NCBI GenBank assembly: GCA_016124655.1
Contig: WGNI01000010.1
Location: forward strand, 1 to 64,000
DNA length: 64,000 nt
Reading direction: 5' to 3'
Source of the DNA: Alphaproteobacteria bacterium
Lineage (GTDB): Bacteria; Pseudomonadota; Alphaproteobacteria; Caulobacterales; Aquidulcibacteraceae
Positions 20,422-29,720 of the stretch are shown in pieces (the first letter of the stretch is position 1; each line of letters begins with the position of its first letter). Below the pieces are notes generated by a model. That model was not told the DNA's origin. It made no database searches and saw only the letters and a program-made list of their open reading frames with translations. The translations under genes were made by a program, and so were the position numbers.

Positions 20422-21851
20422 TGCAGAATCTGTCCTGCGATGTCTGCGTCATCGGCGGCGGCTCCGCAGGCCTGTCCGTCGCCGCCGGCGCAGCGCAACT
20501 CGGCCTCAACGTGGTGCTCTTTGAGCGTGGGGAAATGGGCGGCGATTGCCTGAACTCAGGCTGCGTTCCGTCGAAGGCGCTGATTGCCGCCGGCGCCGCA
20601 GCGCAGGCGATGCGCGATGCGCAGAAATTCGGGGTCCACGCCCAAGCGCCGCAGATTGACTGGCCGGCCGTCCGCGCACACGTCCGCGGCGTCATCGACG
20701 AGATCGCGCCGATCGACAGCCAGGAGCGGTTCGAAGGCTTGGGCGTCACCGTAATCCGCGAGCATGCCCGCTTCGCCGATGGGAAGACCGTTACCTCAGC
20801 CTCGTCCCGCGTGCGCGCAAAACGCTTCGTCATCGCCACGGGCTCCACCGCATTCGTGCCGCCCATAGAGGGCCTTGCCGACATTCCTTATCTCACCAAC
20901 GAAACCATTTTCGATATCGATGCGCTGCCGGGCCGTCTGCTCGTTCTCGGCGGCGGGCCGATTGGAATCGAATTGGGACAGGCGTTTCGCCGCCTCGGCG
21001 CGGAAGTCACCATCATCGAAGCCGCCCGCGCGCTCGGCCGCGCCGATGAAGAATCCGCCGCGTTCGCGCTTGGTCGGCTGCGCCGCGAAGGCGTGGAGAT
21101 CCTGGAAGGCTGGAAAGCCGTGCGCGCCTCCGCTGCGCCATCCGGGGCCGCGCTGACGCTTGAAGGGCCGGACAAGCAGACCCGCACGATCGAAGGCACG
21201 CATATCCTCGTTGCGGTCGGCCGCCGACCCATCCTGGAAGGCCTCGACCTTGAGAAGGCCGGCGTGCGCTACACGCCCAAAGGCGTGGAGACGTCGCCGA
21301 CGCTCCGCACCAGCAATCCGCGCGTTTGGGCCATCGGCGACGCGGCGGGCCGCGAATTGTTCACCCACGCCGCAGGCTGGCACGCCAGCGCCTGGGTGCG
21401 CAGCGCGCTCTTCAAAGCCGTCACGCGCGCCGACAGTCAGCCGATCCCCGCCGTCACCTATTGCGATCCCGAAGTCGCCCAACTGGGCATGACCGAAACC
21501 GAAGCGCGCAGGGCCTTCGGCGCAGACGCGGTCACGACCTCCCGATGGAGCTTCACCCACAATGATCGCGCGGTGGCCGAGCGCGACAGCGAAGGCTTCT
21601 GTAAGATCGTCACCAAGAAGAACGGCCAAATCCTCGGCTGTTCCATCGTCGGCGCGCACGCCGGCGACCTGCTGGCGGAAATGTCCTTGGCGATGTCGTC
21701 AGGACTGAAAATGCGCGCCTTGACGTCGCCTGTGATTGCCTACCCGACGCGCGCGGAAATCATCAAGCGCGCCGCCGGCGCATTCTACACGCCCGTGCTG
21801 TTCTCCAGCCGCACCAAGGCGCTGATCAACATCCTGAAACGGATTCCCTAA
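20421..21851 (+). CDS. FAD-dependent pyridine nucleotide-disulfide oxidoreductase
   Basis: A 476-residue homodimeric-type flavoprotein. It has the FAD motif [13 protein letters not shown], the redox disulfide [13 protein letters not shown] (Cys43, Cys48), the NAD(P) motif [13 protein letters not shown] and the second FAD motif VWAIGDAA. The C-terminal dimer motif that supplies the catalytic His in dihydrolipoamide dehydrogenase reads AYPTRAE here: Tyr441 replaces that His while Glu446 is kept. It is therefore unlikely to be a normal lipoamide dehydrogenase and better fits the MerA-like oxidoreductases paired with TVP38 proteins. The substrate is unknown. Confidence 0.82.
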   Translation: MQNLSCDVCVIGGGSAGLSVAAGAAQLGLNVVLFERGEMGGDCLNSGCVPSKALIAAGAAAQAMRDAQKFGVHAQAPQIDWPAVRAHVRGVIDEIAPIDSQERFEGLGVTVIREHARFADGKTVTSASSRVRAKRFVIATGSTAFVPPIEGLADIPYLTNETIFDIDALPGRLLVLGGGPIGIELGQAFRRLGAEVTIIEAARALGRADEESAAFALGRLRREGVEILEGWKAVRASAAPSGAALTLEGPDKQTRTIEGTHILVAVGRRPILEGLDLEKAGVRYTPKGVETSPTLRTSNPRVWAIGDAAGRELFTHAAGWHASAWVRSALFKAVTRADSQPIPAVTYCDPEVAQLGMTETEARRAFGADAVTTSRWSFTHNDRAVAERDSEGFCKIVTKKNGQILGCSIVGAHAGDLLAEMSLAMSSGLKMRALTSPVIAYPTRAEIIKRAAGAFYTPVLFSSRTKALINILKRIP

Positions 21852-22420
21852 TCCTTCGCCCGCTCGACGTACGATCCGTCATCCGTCGAAACAACCACGC
21901 GCGTGCCGGTTTCAATGTGCGGCGGCACCATCGTGCGCACGCCGTTCGACAGCATCGCCGGCTTGTACGACGACGATGCCGTCTGCCCTTTCACGACAGG
22001 CTCGGTCTGCACAATCTCCAGCGCCACGCGGGGCGGCAGCGAAATCGACAGCGCCACGCCGTCATGCATCAGCAACGCACAATCCATGTTCTCCGCCAGG
22101 TAGGGCGCGCTGTCGCCAACCGTGTCGCGCGAGACGGAGACTTGCTCATAGGAATTCGGGTTCATGAACACGAACCCTTCGTCCCCGGCATCATAAAGAT
22201 AAGTGTGCTTCACTTCCTCCACGAACGCCTTCTCCAGCGCGTCAGTGGTCTTGTAGGTCTGCTGGGTCTTCACCCCATCGACGATGCGGCGCATCGTGAG
22301 CGTTGACGTCGGCGTGCCTTTGCCGGGGCGGAACGTCTCGTGGGCGAGCACGACATAGAGCTGGCCTTCGTGCTCAATCACATTGCCCTTGCGGACGTCG
22401 CTGGCGATGACTTTAACCAC
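21848..22420 (-). CDS. efp: Translation elongation factor P
   Basis: A 190-residue EF-P with all three beta domains. EF-P relieves ribosome stalling at polyproline. The tip loop reads RPGKGTPT with Lys34, the residue that EpmA/EpmB beta-lysylate. The C-terminal domain holds [18 protein letters not shown]. The start is a GTG at 22420 with GAGG six bases upstream. The two modification enzymes EpmA and EpmB lie directly upstream on the opposite strand. The stop overlaps the end of the convergent oxidoreductase gene by 4 bases. Confidence 0.96.
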   Translation of the reverse strand: MVKVIASDVRKGNVIEHEGQLYVVLAHETFRPGKGTPTSTLTMRRIVDGVKTQQTYKTTDALEKAFVEEVKHTYLYDAGDEGFVFMNPNSYEQVSVSRDTVGDSAPYLAENMDCALLMHDGVALSISLPPRVALEIVQTEPVVKGQTASSSYKPAMLSNGVRTMVPPHIETGTRVVVSTDDGSYVERAKD

Positions 22421-22537
22421 AATGCGCCTCGTTCAAGGCCGCGGCGGCGCCGGGCCGTTTGCGTCAGGAGTTCAGGAAATGCCGGCGCTCTTAGCCGCAA
22501 TCGCCGCCCCCGCCAAGGCCGCCAAGCTGTGCGGGCC

Positions 22538-23434
22538 ATGAGCCCCTGGTGGACGCCCGACCGCCACGCCGATCGCGCGCCCCTGCTGCGCGCGCGGGCC
22601 AAGGCGCTGGCCGCGATCCGCGCCTGGTTCGACCGGCAAGGATTCTTGGAGGCCGATGTGGGGACCCTCGTCGCGAGCCCTGGCGCGGAGACGCACCTGC
22701 ACGCCTTCCGCGCTGGCGCGGGCTTCCTGCACACTTCTCCCGAGTTCGCCATGAAGAAGCTGCTGGCCGCCGGCGAACGCAACATTTTCTATCTCGGGAA
22801 AGTGTATCGCGCCGGCGAAAAAGGCCCACTGCACGCCCCGGAATTCACCATGCTCGAATGGTATCGTGCAGAGGCGCCATACACGGCCATCCAAGCGGAT
22901 TCAGTCGCCATCGTTCGTGAAGTCTGCGCAGCGCTTGGCGCGTCCGGTCTCCGCTGGCGCGCGCATGCCTGCGATCCGTTCACGCCGCCGGAGCAGCGGC
23001 GCGTGAAGGACTTCATCTCCGAACCGCTCAGCGCGGACGAATTCTCCGAACGCATCGTCGTCATTGAACGAGAGCTCGGCCATCCCAGCCTGACCATTCT
23101 CTCTGAGTATCCAATCGCGGAAGCCGCCTTGGCGCGCCCGGCGCCGCACGATCCATCGGTCGCCGAACGCTTCGAGCTGTATGCCTGCGGCGTGGAGCTC
23201 GCGAACGGCTTCGGCGAACTCACGGACGCAGCCGAGCAGCGCAAACGTCTCGCGCACGCCATGCAGCGCAAACGCGTCGTCTATGGCGACGCCTGGCCAA
23301 TCGATGAGGATTTCCTCCAAGCGTTGGAGCACATGCCGGAGGCCAGCGGCTGCGCGCTGGGCGTGGATCGCCTCGTGCTGCTGGCCGCAGGCGGCGCGCA
23401 CATCGATCAAGTGCTGTGGACGCCGCCGCAATGA
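22538..23434 (+). CDS. epmA: EF-P lysine aminoacylase EpmA (GenX/PoxA/YjeA)
   Basis: A 298-residue paralogue of the class II lysyl-tRNA synthetase catalytic core without an anticodon-binding domain. It attaches (R)-beta-lysine to Lys34 of EF-P. Motif 2 is seen as LGKVYRAGEKGPLHAPEFTM and motif 3 as GCALGVDRLVLL; the substrate pocket includes ELANGFGEL. I chose the ATG at 22538 because it gives the usual N-terminus (WWTPDRHADRAPLLRARAK); no strong ribosome-binding site is visible. It is divergent from efp, and its stop overlaps the next start (ATGA). Confidence 0.93.
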   Translation: MSPWWTPDRHADRAPLLRARAKALAAIRAWFDRQGFLEADVGTLVASPGAETHLHAFRAGAGFLHTSPEFAMKKLLAAGERNIFYLGKVYRAGEKGPLHAPEFTMLEWYRAEAPYTAIQADSVAIVREVCAALGASGLRWRAHACDPFTPPEQRRVKDFISEPLSADEFSERIVVIERELGHPSLTILSEYPIAEAALARPAPHDPSVAERFELYACGVELANGFGELTDAAEQRKRLAHAMQRKRVVYGDAWPIDEDFLQALEHMPEASGCALGVDRLVLLAAGGAHIDQVLWTPPQ

Positions 23435-23934
23435 TCGTGCGCGCGGCCGCGCCTACGGATCACGACGCCATCGCATCCCTGGTAACCGACGCCTTCACCC
23501 GCGCGTTTGGCCGCTCAAACGAGGCGGCGCTGATCGCCGCACTGCGCCGCGACGGTGACGTCGCCGCCGAATTGGTCGCTGAAACCGCTAACGGCCTGGT
23601 CGGCCATATCGTGTTTTCGAAACTCCTGATCGAGCGGGAGGAAACCGCGCTGTCCGCGGTGGCGCTCGCGCCGGTCTCCGCCCGCATCGATCTCCAGAAC
23701 CAAGGCATTGGCGCCGCCCTGATTCGGGCGGGCCTGCGCGTCTGCGAAGACGGCGGGGCCGCCGCCGCGTTCGTCCTCGGCCACCCAAACTATTATCCCC
23801 GCTTCGGTTTCAGCGCTGAAGCCGCCGCCCTGTTTGACGCGCCCTTCAAGGGCGCGCATTTCATGGCCTTGCTCTGGTCGCCCGATGCGCGCGCCGGAGG
23901 AAAGCTGCGCTACGCCGCAGCGTTCGGAGCCTGA
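23431..23934 (+). CDS. GNAT family N-acetyltransferase between epmA and epmB
   Basis: A 167-residue YhbS-like GNAT enzyme. The acetyl-CoA-binding loop is seen as LQNQGIGAALIRAGL, a Q-x-x-G-x-G/A motif, followed by VLGHPNYYPRFGF, typical of this subgroup. The ATG at 23431 overlaps the epmA stop (ATGA), and the gene ends 3 bases before epmB, so it is made from the same message as both EF-P modification enzymes. Acetyl acceptor unknown; a role in EF-P modification or in lysine/beta-lysine handling is only suggested by position. Confidence 0.85.
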   Translation: MIVRAAAPTDHDAIASLVTDAFTRAFGRSNEAALIAALRRDGDVAAELVAETANGLVGHIVFSKLLIEREETALSAVALAPVSARIDLQNQGIGAALIRAGLRVCEDGGAAAAFVLGHPNYYPRFGFSAEAAALFDAPFKGAHFMALLWSPDARAGGKLRYAAAFGA

Positions 23935-23937
23935 TGC

Positions 23938-24936
23938 ATGCGGCCGCAAACGGCGAAGGCAGGACCAAGTCTGGAGGATGTCGCCGCGCGCTACGCCGTC
24001 GCCATCACGCCCGCCATGGCGGCGCTGATTGATCCCGGCGATCCCAATGACCCGATCGCGGCGCAATTTACGCCCGATGTCCGCGAGCTCGACGCACTGC
24101 CGCACGAGCGCGCCGACCCGATCGGCGACGACGCGCACGCCGCCGCCTCATGCCTGGTGCATCGCTATCCCGATCGTGTGCTCTTGAAGCTCGTGAACGT
24201 GTGTCCGGTCTATTGCCGTTTCTGCTTTCGCCGCGAAACCGTCGGACAACCAACCGCGGTATCCGCGGCAGTCCTCGAAGACGCGCTCCGCTATATCCGC
24301 GCCGATGCAAATATATGGGAAGTGATCCTCACTGGCGGCGATCCGTTCATGGTGTCCCCGCGCCGCGCTGCGCACCTCACCCAAGAGCTTGCAGCAATTG
24401 ACCACGTGAAGATCGTGCGCTGGCACACCCGCGTGCCCGTGGTTGCACCGGAGCGCACCACTGCAGAGTTTGCGCAAGCGCTGCGCGCTGAAGGCGTCAC
24501 GACCTATGTCGTGCTGCACGCCAATCATCCCAGGGAATTGACGCCGCACGCCCGCACCGCGATTGCGCGCATCATCGATGCAGGCATCCCGATGCTGAGC
24601 CAAAGCGTGCTGTTGCGCGGGGTCAACGATGACGCGGAGACCTTGGAATCGTTGATGCGCACATTCGTCGAGCTGCGCATCAAGCCCTATTACTTGCACC
24701 ACGGCGATCTGGCGCCGGGCACATCGCATTTTCGCACCACGATCGAACGCGGACAGGCGCTGGTGCAGACCCTCCACGATGCCGCCTCCGGCCTGTGTCA
24801 ACCGCACTATGTGATCGATAGTCCGGGCGGTCACGGCAAGGCGCCGCTGGCCCCGCCCAGCGCGCGGCGAACGCAAGACGGCTGGCTGCTGCGCGGACGC
24901 GACGGCGCATGGCGCCGCTACGAAGACCCCCAATAG
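23938..24936 (+). CDS. epmB: EF-P beta-lysylation protein EpmB (lysine 2,3-aminomutase-like)
   Basis: A 332-residue radical-SAM, PLP-dependent enzyme that converts (S)-alpha-lysine to (R)-beta-lysine for EF-P. The cluster motif C-x3-C-x2-C is CPVYCRFC (Cys89, Cys93, Cys96). The GGDPF motif binds SAM, and the C-terminal SPGGHGKAPL supplies the PLP lysine. The length fits EpmB rather than the longer catabolic KamA (over 400 residues). It is third in the epmA-GNAT-epmB unit. The EF-P hydroxylase EpmC is not in the window. Confidence 0.93.
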   Translation: MRPQTAKAGPSLEDVAARYAVAITPAMAALIDPGDPNDPIAAQFTPDVRELDALPHERADPIGDDAHAAASCLVHRYPDRVLLKLVNVCPVYCRFCFRRETVGQPTAVSAAVLEDALRYIRADANIWEVILTGGDPFMVSPRRAAHLTQELAAIDHVKIVRWHTRVPVVAPERTTAEFAQALRAEGVTTYVVLHANHPRELTPHARTAIARIIDAGIPMLSQSVLLRGVNDDAETLESLMRTFVELRIKPYYLHHGDLAPGTSHFRTTIERGQALVQTLHDAASGLCQPHYVIDSPGGHGKAPLAPPSARRTQDGWLLRGRDGAWRRYEDPQ

Positions 24937-24992
24937 CCGCCTGCGACCGCGGGGCAGATGCGCGCCCCCGCCAATTCCGCTAGACGCCTGCC

Positions 24993-26186
24993 ATGCCCCA
25001 AACCCAAGCCCCTGGGCGATCCCTGATCGCGCTGATCGGCGTCGTTCTGACGGCCATGATCGGTTTCGGGCTGTTCGTGCCGGTCTTTCCCTTTTTGGCG
25101 CTCGACCTCGGCGCCACCGCCAGCGAAACCACGCTGGCCATGGGCGCCTATTCCGTCGGCCAGCTGATCGCTGCCCCGATCTGGGGGCGCTTAAGCGATC
25201 GCTTTGGACGAAAGCCGATCCTGATCATCGGACTGATTGGCGCGGCGGCGTCCTATTGCTTGCTCGCCGGCGCAACATCCATTTACGTCATGGGCGGCGC
25301 GCGGCTGCTTGGCGGCCTGATGGCCGGCAATGTCGGTGCAGCGTTCGCCGCCGCCGGCGATCTCTCCAACGAACACACTCGCGCGCGCAATATGGGCCTG
25401 ATCAGTGCGGTGTTTGCGCTGGGATTCATTATTGGCCCCGCTCTGGGCGGCGTGATGGTGGGCAACACGCCCACCGCACAGGATTTCGCCAACGTCTGTT
25501 ATCTCGCCGCCGGTTTCGCCACCGTGTCCGCCATCGTTGCGCTCGCGCTCTTTCGCGAAACGCACACACGCGATGCGGACGCGCCTGTTCAATCCGCGCG
25601 CCGTTCAGAGCTGCTCGCGTCGCGGCCGGTATTGGCCCGCCTATTGGTGATCACGCTGCTCATGATCACCGCGCAGGCCGCCATGGAGACGACCTTTGCG
25701 CTCTGGGCCAACGATGTTCTGCGCTTTGGGCCGCACGACGTGGCGATGGTTTTCGTTGCGCTGGGCCTGGTGACTGTAGCGGTGCAGGGCGGCGGCGCGG
25801 GCGCGCTCGCTAAACGCCTGGGCGAGCGCACGATGCTCCTCAGCGGAATCGCGCTCTTCGCGCTGGGCTTTCTCGCCTTGATCTTCGCCCGCGACTGGCT
25901 GACGCTTTGGCCCGCGCTCGCGCTTTTGGCGATCGGCGGCGGCGCGGCGGCGCCTGCGCTGCAGAGCCTGATCAGCGCACACACAACGCACGCCGATCGC
26001 GGCGTCGTCATGGGCATGAATCAATCGTCGTCCGCGCTGGGCCGGGTGATCGGGCCCATCATGTCCGGTCCCGCCTTCGACGCTTTGGGCGCCAGCGCGC
26101 CATTTGCAATCGGCGCCGCGCTGCTCGGCGCAGCCCTCGCCTTTGCCTGGAGCGCAACGCCCCGGGTCAGCCTGGCGAAGGCATAG
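24993..26186 (+). CDS. MFS transporter, drug:H+ antiporter-like
   Basis: A 397-residue, 12-helix major facilitator. Loop 2-3 carries the MFS signature as GRLSDRFGRKP, and helix 5 carries the antiporter motif C-like segment LGFIIGPALGGVM, which points to DHA1-type exporters such as TetA relatives. The substrate is not inferable. The 3' end overlaps the 3' end of the convergent hydrolase gene by 20 bases. No regulator gene is adjacent. Confidence 0.85.
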   Translation: MPQTQAPGRSLIALIGVVLTAMIGFGLFVPVFPFLALDLGATASETTLAMGAYSVGQLIAAPIWGRLSDRFGRKPILIIGLIGAAASYCLLAGATSIYVMGGARLLGGLMAGNVGAAFAAAGDLSNEHTRARNMGLISAVFALGFIIGPALGGVMVGNTPTAQDFANVCYLAAGFATVSAIVALALFRETHTRDADAPVQSARRSELLASRPVLARLLVITLLMITAQAAMETTFALWANDVLRFGPHDVAMVFVALGLVTVAVQGGGAGALAKRLGERTMLLSGIALFALGFLALIFARDWLTLWPALALLAIGGGAAAPALQSLISAHTTHADRGVVMGMNQSSSALGRVIGPIMSGPAFDALGASAPFAIGAALLGAALAFAWSATPRVSLAKA

Positions 26187-27114
26187 CGCGCGACAACCAA
26201 GCGCCCGCGTCTTCGATTGCGCGTTTCGCGGCCGTCGACACCGCCGTCAGATTCAAGAACCCGTGGATCTGATTGGGATAGGGCGCGTACGTCACCGGCA
26301 CACCGCACGCGGCGAGCTTGTCCGCATAGGCTTTGCCCTCATCCAACAGCGGATCATAGCCCGCGGTCAGCACATAGGCCGGCGGCAACCCTGTGAGGTC
26401 ATCCGCCAGGAGCGGCGACACGCGGACATCCTTGGCCTCTTCTGGCGCGCGCAGATAAGTGCGCTTGAAAAAATCCTGCGCCGCCTGCGTCAGCACATAC
26501 CCTTCGCTGAACCGCATCTGCGAAGGCGTCATGCGCACCAATTGCGTCAGCGGATAAAACAGCGCTTGCGCCGCGAGCTTCGACCCGCCGGCCCGTTTGA
26601 AGTCCTGCGTCACGACGGCGGCGAGATTTCCGCCGGCGGAATCGCCGGCCACCGCGATGCGCGCTGCATCCACATCGATCTGCGCGGCGTGTTCAAAAGC
26701 CCATCGTGTCGCCGCGAAAGCATCATCCGCCGCCGCCGGCGCCTTGTGCTCCGGCGCGAGCCGGTAGGCGACAGACAAGACCCGCATGCGCGCGGCATCC
26801 GCCAATCGGCGGCACAACATGTCATGGCTATCGAGATCGCCGACGACAAATCCGCCGCCGTGGAAGTAAACCACGCACGGGCCCGGACCGACGCCCACCG
26901 CGAGAGGCACATAGAGCCGCGCCTTCAACGCGCCGTCGGCGCCCGCGACCTGGAGAGACGTCACCCTGTGCAACGCTGGCGCATCCGCCTCAAGCCGGCG
27001 CGCAGTCTGCCAGAACTCCCGCCGCGCCGCGGCGACGCCTTTGCGCCAATCGATGCGCAGACGCGCAGCGCCGCTTTTCTCTAGCAAGCTCTTGAGCGGC
27101 GGATCGAGCGCCAC
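26167..27114 (-). CDS. Alpha/beta hydrolase (HSL/acetyl esterase family)
   Basis: A 315-residue esterase of the hormone-sensitive-lipase family. The oxyanion motif HGGGF is followed by the nucleophile elbow GDSAGGN, then the acid region around DPLLDEGKAYADKL and the catalytic His in NQIHGF. The start is taken as the GTG at 27114, ten bases past the tolC-like stop with an AGGA upstream; a frame extending to 27165 would overlap that gene. It is the last gene of the efflux operon, so it may modify an exported or imported compound, which is an inference from position. Confidence 0.82.
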   Translation of the reverse strand: MALDPPLKSLLEKSGAARLRIDWRKGVAAARREFWQTARRLEADAPALHRVTSLQVAGADGALKARLYVPLAVGVGPGPCVVYFHGGGFVVGDLDSHDMLCRRLADAARMRVLSVAYRLAPEHKAPAAADDAFAATRWAFEHAAQIDVDAARIAVAGDSAGGNLAAVVTQDFKRAGGSKLAAQALFYPLTQLVRMTPSQMRFSEGYVLTQAAQDFFKRTYLRAPEEAKDVRVSPLLADDLTGLPPAYVLTAGYDPLLDEGKAYADKLAACGVPVTYAPYPNQIHGFLNLTAVSTAAKRAIEDAGAWLSRAMPSPG

Positions 27115-27124
27115 AGCTGCGGTC

Positions 27125-28408
27125 CTATTCGTCCTGATCGGCAGTCGCTTGCGGGCGAAGCGCATTCAGCAGCGCCAGCACTTGTCTTTCCGCGACCACG
27201 AGATCGCGTTCCGACTGCGCCAGCGCCAAGCGCGCCGTCAGCAGATCCTGCTCCTGGTCAAGCACCTCGACGGTCGAACGCAGCCCGGTTTCCTGCTCCA
27301 GCCGCACGCCGCGATACGCAAGCTCCGCAGCCTCCACCTGCTCGCGCGCGGAGATCACCGCAGCTTGCGCGCTCTGCAGCGTCGTCCAGGCCGTCGTGAC
27401 GCTTTCGCGCACGCTGCGCTGGGCCGCGGCGACATCCAAATTGGCCGCCGAGCGCAAAGCGCGTTGCTGTCGTGCGCGGGAAACATTTGAGCCGCCCGTG
27501 AACAAAGGGACTGACAGGCGCACGCCGACGGAGTCCGATCGCGAGTCGAAATCGCCGTCGTCAAATCCGCCTCCGCGTCCAGTGGAGCCTTCCAGCGTCA
27601 CGCGCGGGCCAAAATTCGAGTACGCGCCCAACACCGCCGCGTCCGCCGCTTCCTGCGCCGCGACCGCGGAGAGCAGCGTCGGGTTCTCCCGGCCGGCTAC
27701 ATCGAGCGCCGCGTCCAGCGTTTGCGGCAGGTCGCTGCTGCGTCCCGGCGCCTCCAGATCCGAAGGAGGGTAACCCACCAGGCGCATATAGGTCTCGACC
27801 GCCGCGGCGAGCTGCCCTTGAGCCTGCACCAATTGCGTGCGCGCCTGCGCCGACCGCGCCTGACTTTGCGCCACGTCGGTGCGCGTCACCACGCCGGCGT
27901 CGAACTGCGCCGTCGAAAAATTGAACAGCGACGACAAATTCCGCACCGTCTGTTCGCGCGCCGCCACGACAGCCTGCGCCTGACGCACGTCTGCGTAGGC
28001 GCGGGTGACGTCGAGCAGTAAAGTCTGCTCGGTGCTTTCGTAATTGGCCGCCGCCTGCGCGATCGTCGCCCGCGCCTGCCGCGTGGTCGCCAGCACTCGG
28101 CCCGAGCCGAACAGCAATTGCGATGCGCTGATGCCGCCCGACCAGTCCCGGTCTTCGCCGCCCGCGACCGCGGGGTTATCGCTGCGGAAGCTGGACTCCG
28201 ATGCGCTCGCCGACGCGCTGATCTGCGGCAACGCCTCCGACCAGGCCTGAGGCAGCTGCTCTCGCGTCGCGTTCAACCGCGCCCGCGCCGCCGCCAGGCT
28301 GGGATTGGTCTCCAGCGCCGCGGACATGGACTCATCGAGCGTCTCCGCGTTGGCCGCCGGCGCAATCGCTGCAGTGGACAGGAGCAGCGCCGCAATCATC
28401 GTTCGCAT
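27125..28408 (-). CDS. TolC family outer-membrane efflux protein
   Basis: A 427-residue outer-membrane channel. A signal peptide (MRTMIAALLLSTAAIAPAANA) precedes two repeated OEP domains rich in heptad coiled coil. The repeat motifs are SLAAARARLNATREQLPQA in the first half and NPTLLSAVAAQEAADAAV in the second, with the strand pair near QLLFGSGRV and VPLFTGGS. AGGAAG precedes the ATG at 28408. It follows the MacB-like permease in a single minus-strand operon and should form the outer-membrane exit of that pump. Confidence 0.9.
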   Translation of the reverse strand: MRTMIAALLLSTAAIAPAANAETLDESMSAALETNPSLAAARARLNATREQLPQAWSEALPQISASASASESSFRSDNPAVAGGEDRDWSGGISASQLLFGSGRVLATTRQARATIAQAAANYESTEQTLLLDVTRAYADVRQAQAVVAAREQTVRNLSSLFNFSTAQFDAGVVTRTDVAQSQARSAQARTQLVQAQGQLAAAVETYMRLVGYPPSDLEAPGRSSDLPQTLDAALDVAGRENPTLLSAVAAQEAADAAVLGAYSNFGPRVTLEGSTGRGGGFDDGDFDSRSDSVGVRLSVPLFTGGSNVSRARQQRALRSAANLDVAAAQRSVRESVTTAWTTLQSAQAAVISAREQVEAAELAYRGVRLEQETGLRSTVEVLDQEQDLLTARLALAQSERDLVVAERQVLALLNALRPQATADQDE

Positions 28409-28490
28409 GAATTCTTCCTGCTTTGAACGCGCCTTGCTTGTATGGCTTCCCGCGCGGCTTGTCAGCGCCGGGGATCGCCGCAGCCGGAGC

Positions 28491-29720
28491 CTACTCACGG
28501 CGAAGCGCCTCGATCGGGTCTAGCTGCGCCGCCCTCCACGCCGGATAGGCGCCAAACGCCACGCCGACGAGCCCGGAGAATCCGATCGCCATCGCCGCAG
28601 TTTCCGGCGCAAGGGTAAGCGGAAGATTGACCGCGCTGGTGATGATCCACGCCGCGAGATAGCCCAGGCCCAGACCAATCAGCCCGCCCATAACCGAGAG
28701 CGCCACCGCCTCCAGTCCGAATTGCCGCAAAATGTCAGCCTGTCGCGCGCCCAGCGCCTTGCGCAGCCCGATCTCGCGCGTGCGCTCCGTGACCGACACC
28801 AGCATGATGTTCATGATGCCGATGCCGCCCACAAGCAGCGAAACCGCGGAGATCGAGGCCAACAGCGCAGTGAAGGTCTGTGTCGCCTCCTGACCGGCCT
28901 CCGCGATGGAGGAAAGGTTCTGGACCGTGAAATCATCGTCCTCGCCATTGGTGCGGTGGCGTTGGCGTAGGAGTTCGGTGATCGCCGTTTCCGCGCGCGC
29001 AAGCGCTGCTTCGTCGACCGCCTTGACCGAAATCTGGCTGACGGAATCGCCGCGCCCGCGCCGTCCCGCAATCCGGCGCTTCACCGTCGTCAACGGCGCG
29101 AGCGCAATGTCGTCCTGATCGGCGCCAAATCCCGATTGCCCCTTGGAGCCCAGGACGCCGATCACTTCATAGGAGCCGCCATTGATCCGCACGGTTTCGC
29201 CGAGCGCCTCCACGTTGGGAAACAATTCGTTCGCCACGGTTTGGCCCAGCACGACGACGCGGCGCGCTTGCGCGACTTCCCGCTCATCGAAAAATCGCCC
29301 GTGCTCGACCTCCCAATCGCGCGCGGTCAGATAGTCCGGTGTGACGCCTTCAATGCGCGTGTTCCAATTGAATCCGCCCGCGACAAGCTGGCCCTGGGCG
29401 CGCACGCCGGGCGCCACGGCAGCCAGGCCGCTGATGTCCGCCTTGATCGCATCCGCGTCGCCCTGGGTGAGCGAGTCCCATCCGCCCGCCGCGCCGCGCA
29501 CGCCGCCTTGATTGAATGCGCCTGGAACAATGATCAAAAGATTTGACCCGAGACTTTGGATCGAGCGCTCGACCTGCGTCTGCGCGCCGCGCCCGAGCGC
29601 GACCATGGCGATCACGGACGCCACGCCGATGATCACGCCCAACGCCGTCAGCGCCGAACGCAGCGGATTGGCGCGCAACGCGCGCACCGCCGTCGCCGTG
29701 AGGTCGCTCGCGCGCATCAT
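28491..29720 (-). CDS. MacB-like ABC transporter permease
   Basis: A 409-residue permease of the MacB/FtsX type. TM1 is near residues 25-45 (ALTALGVIIGVASVIAMVALG), followed by the large periplasmic MacB_PCD domain. TM2-4 cluster at the C-terminus (VSLLVGGIGIMNIMLVSVTERTREIGLRKALGA, the family's most conserved stretch). Unlike E. coli MacB, the ATPase is a separate gene. The start is the ATG at 29720, overlapping the ATPase stop (ATGA). With the adaptor and TolC it forms a tripartite exporter. Confidence 0.9.
   Translation of the reverse strand: MMRASDLTATAVRALRANPLRSALTALGVIIGVASVIAMVALGRGAQTQVERSIQSLGSNLLIIVPGAFNQGGVRGAAGGWDSLTQGDADAIKADISGLAAVAPGVRAQGQLVAGGFNWNTRIEGVTPDYLTARDWEVEHGRFFDEREVAQARRVVVLGQTVANELFPNVEALGETVRINGGSYEVIGVLGSKGQSGFGADQDDIALAPLTTVKRRIAGRRGRGDSVSQISVKAVDEAALARAETAITELLRQRHRTNGEDDDFTVQNLSSIAEAGQEATQTFTALLASISAVSLLVGGIGIMNIMLVSVTERTREIGLRKALGARQADILRQFGLEAVALSVMGGLIGLGLGYLAAWIITSAVNLPLTLAPETAAMAIGFSGLVGVAFGAYPAWRAAQLDPIEALRRE

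Noticed and set aside
20421..21851. Lipoamide dehydrogenase (lpd) assignment
   Set aside because: The catalytic His in the C-terminal motif is Tyr and no 2-oxoacid dehydrogenase genes are near.
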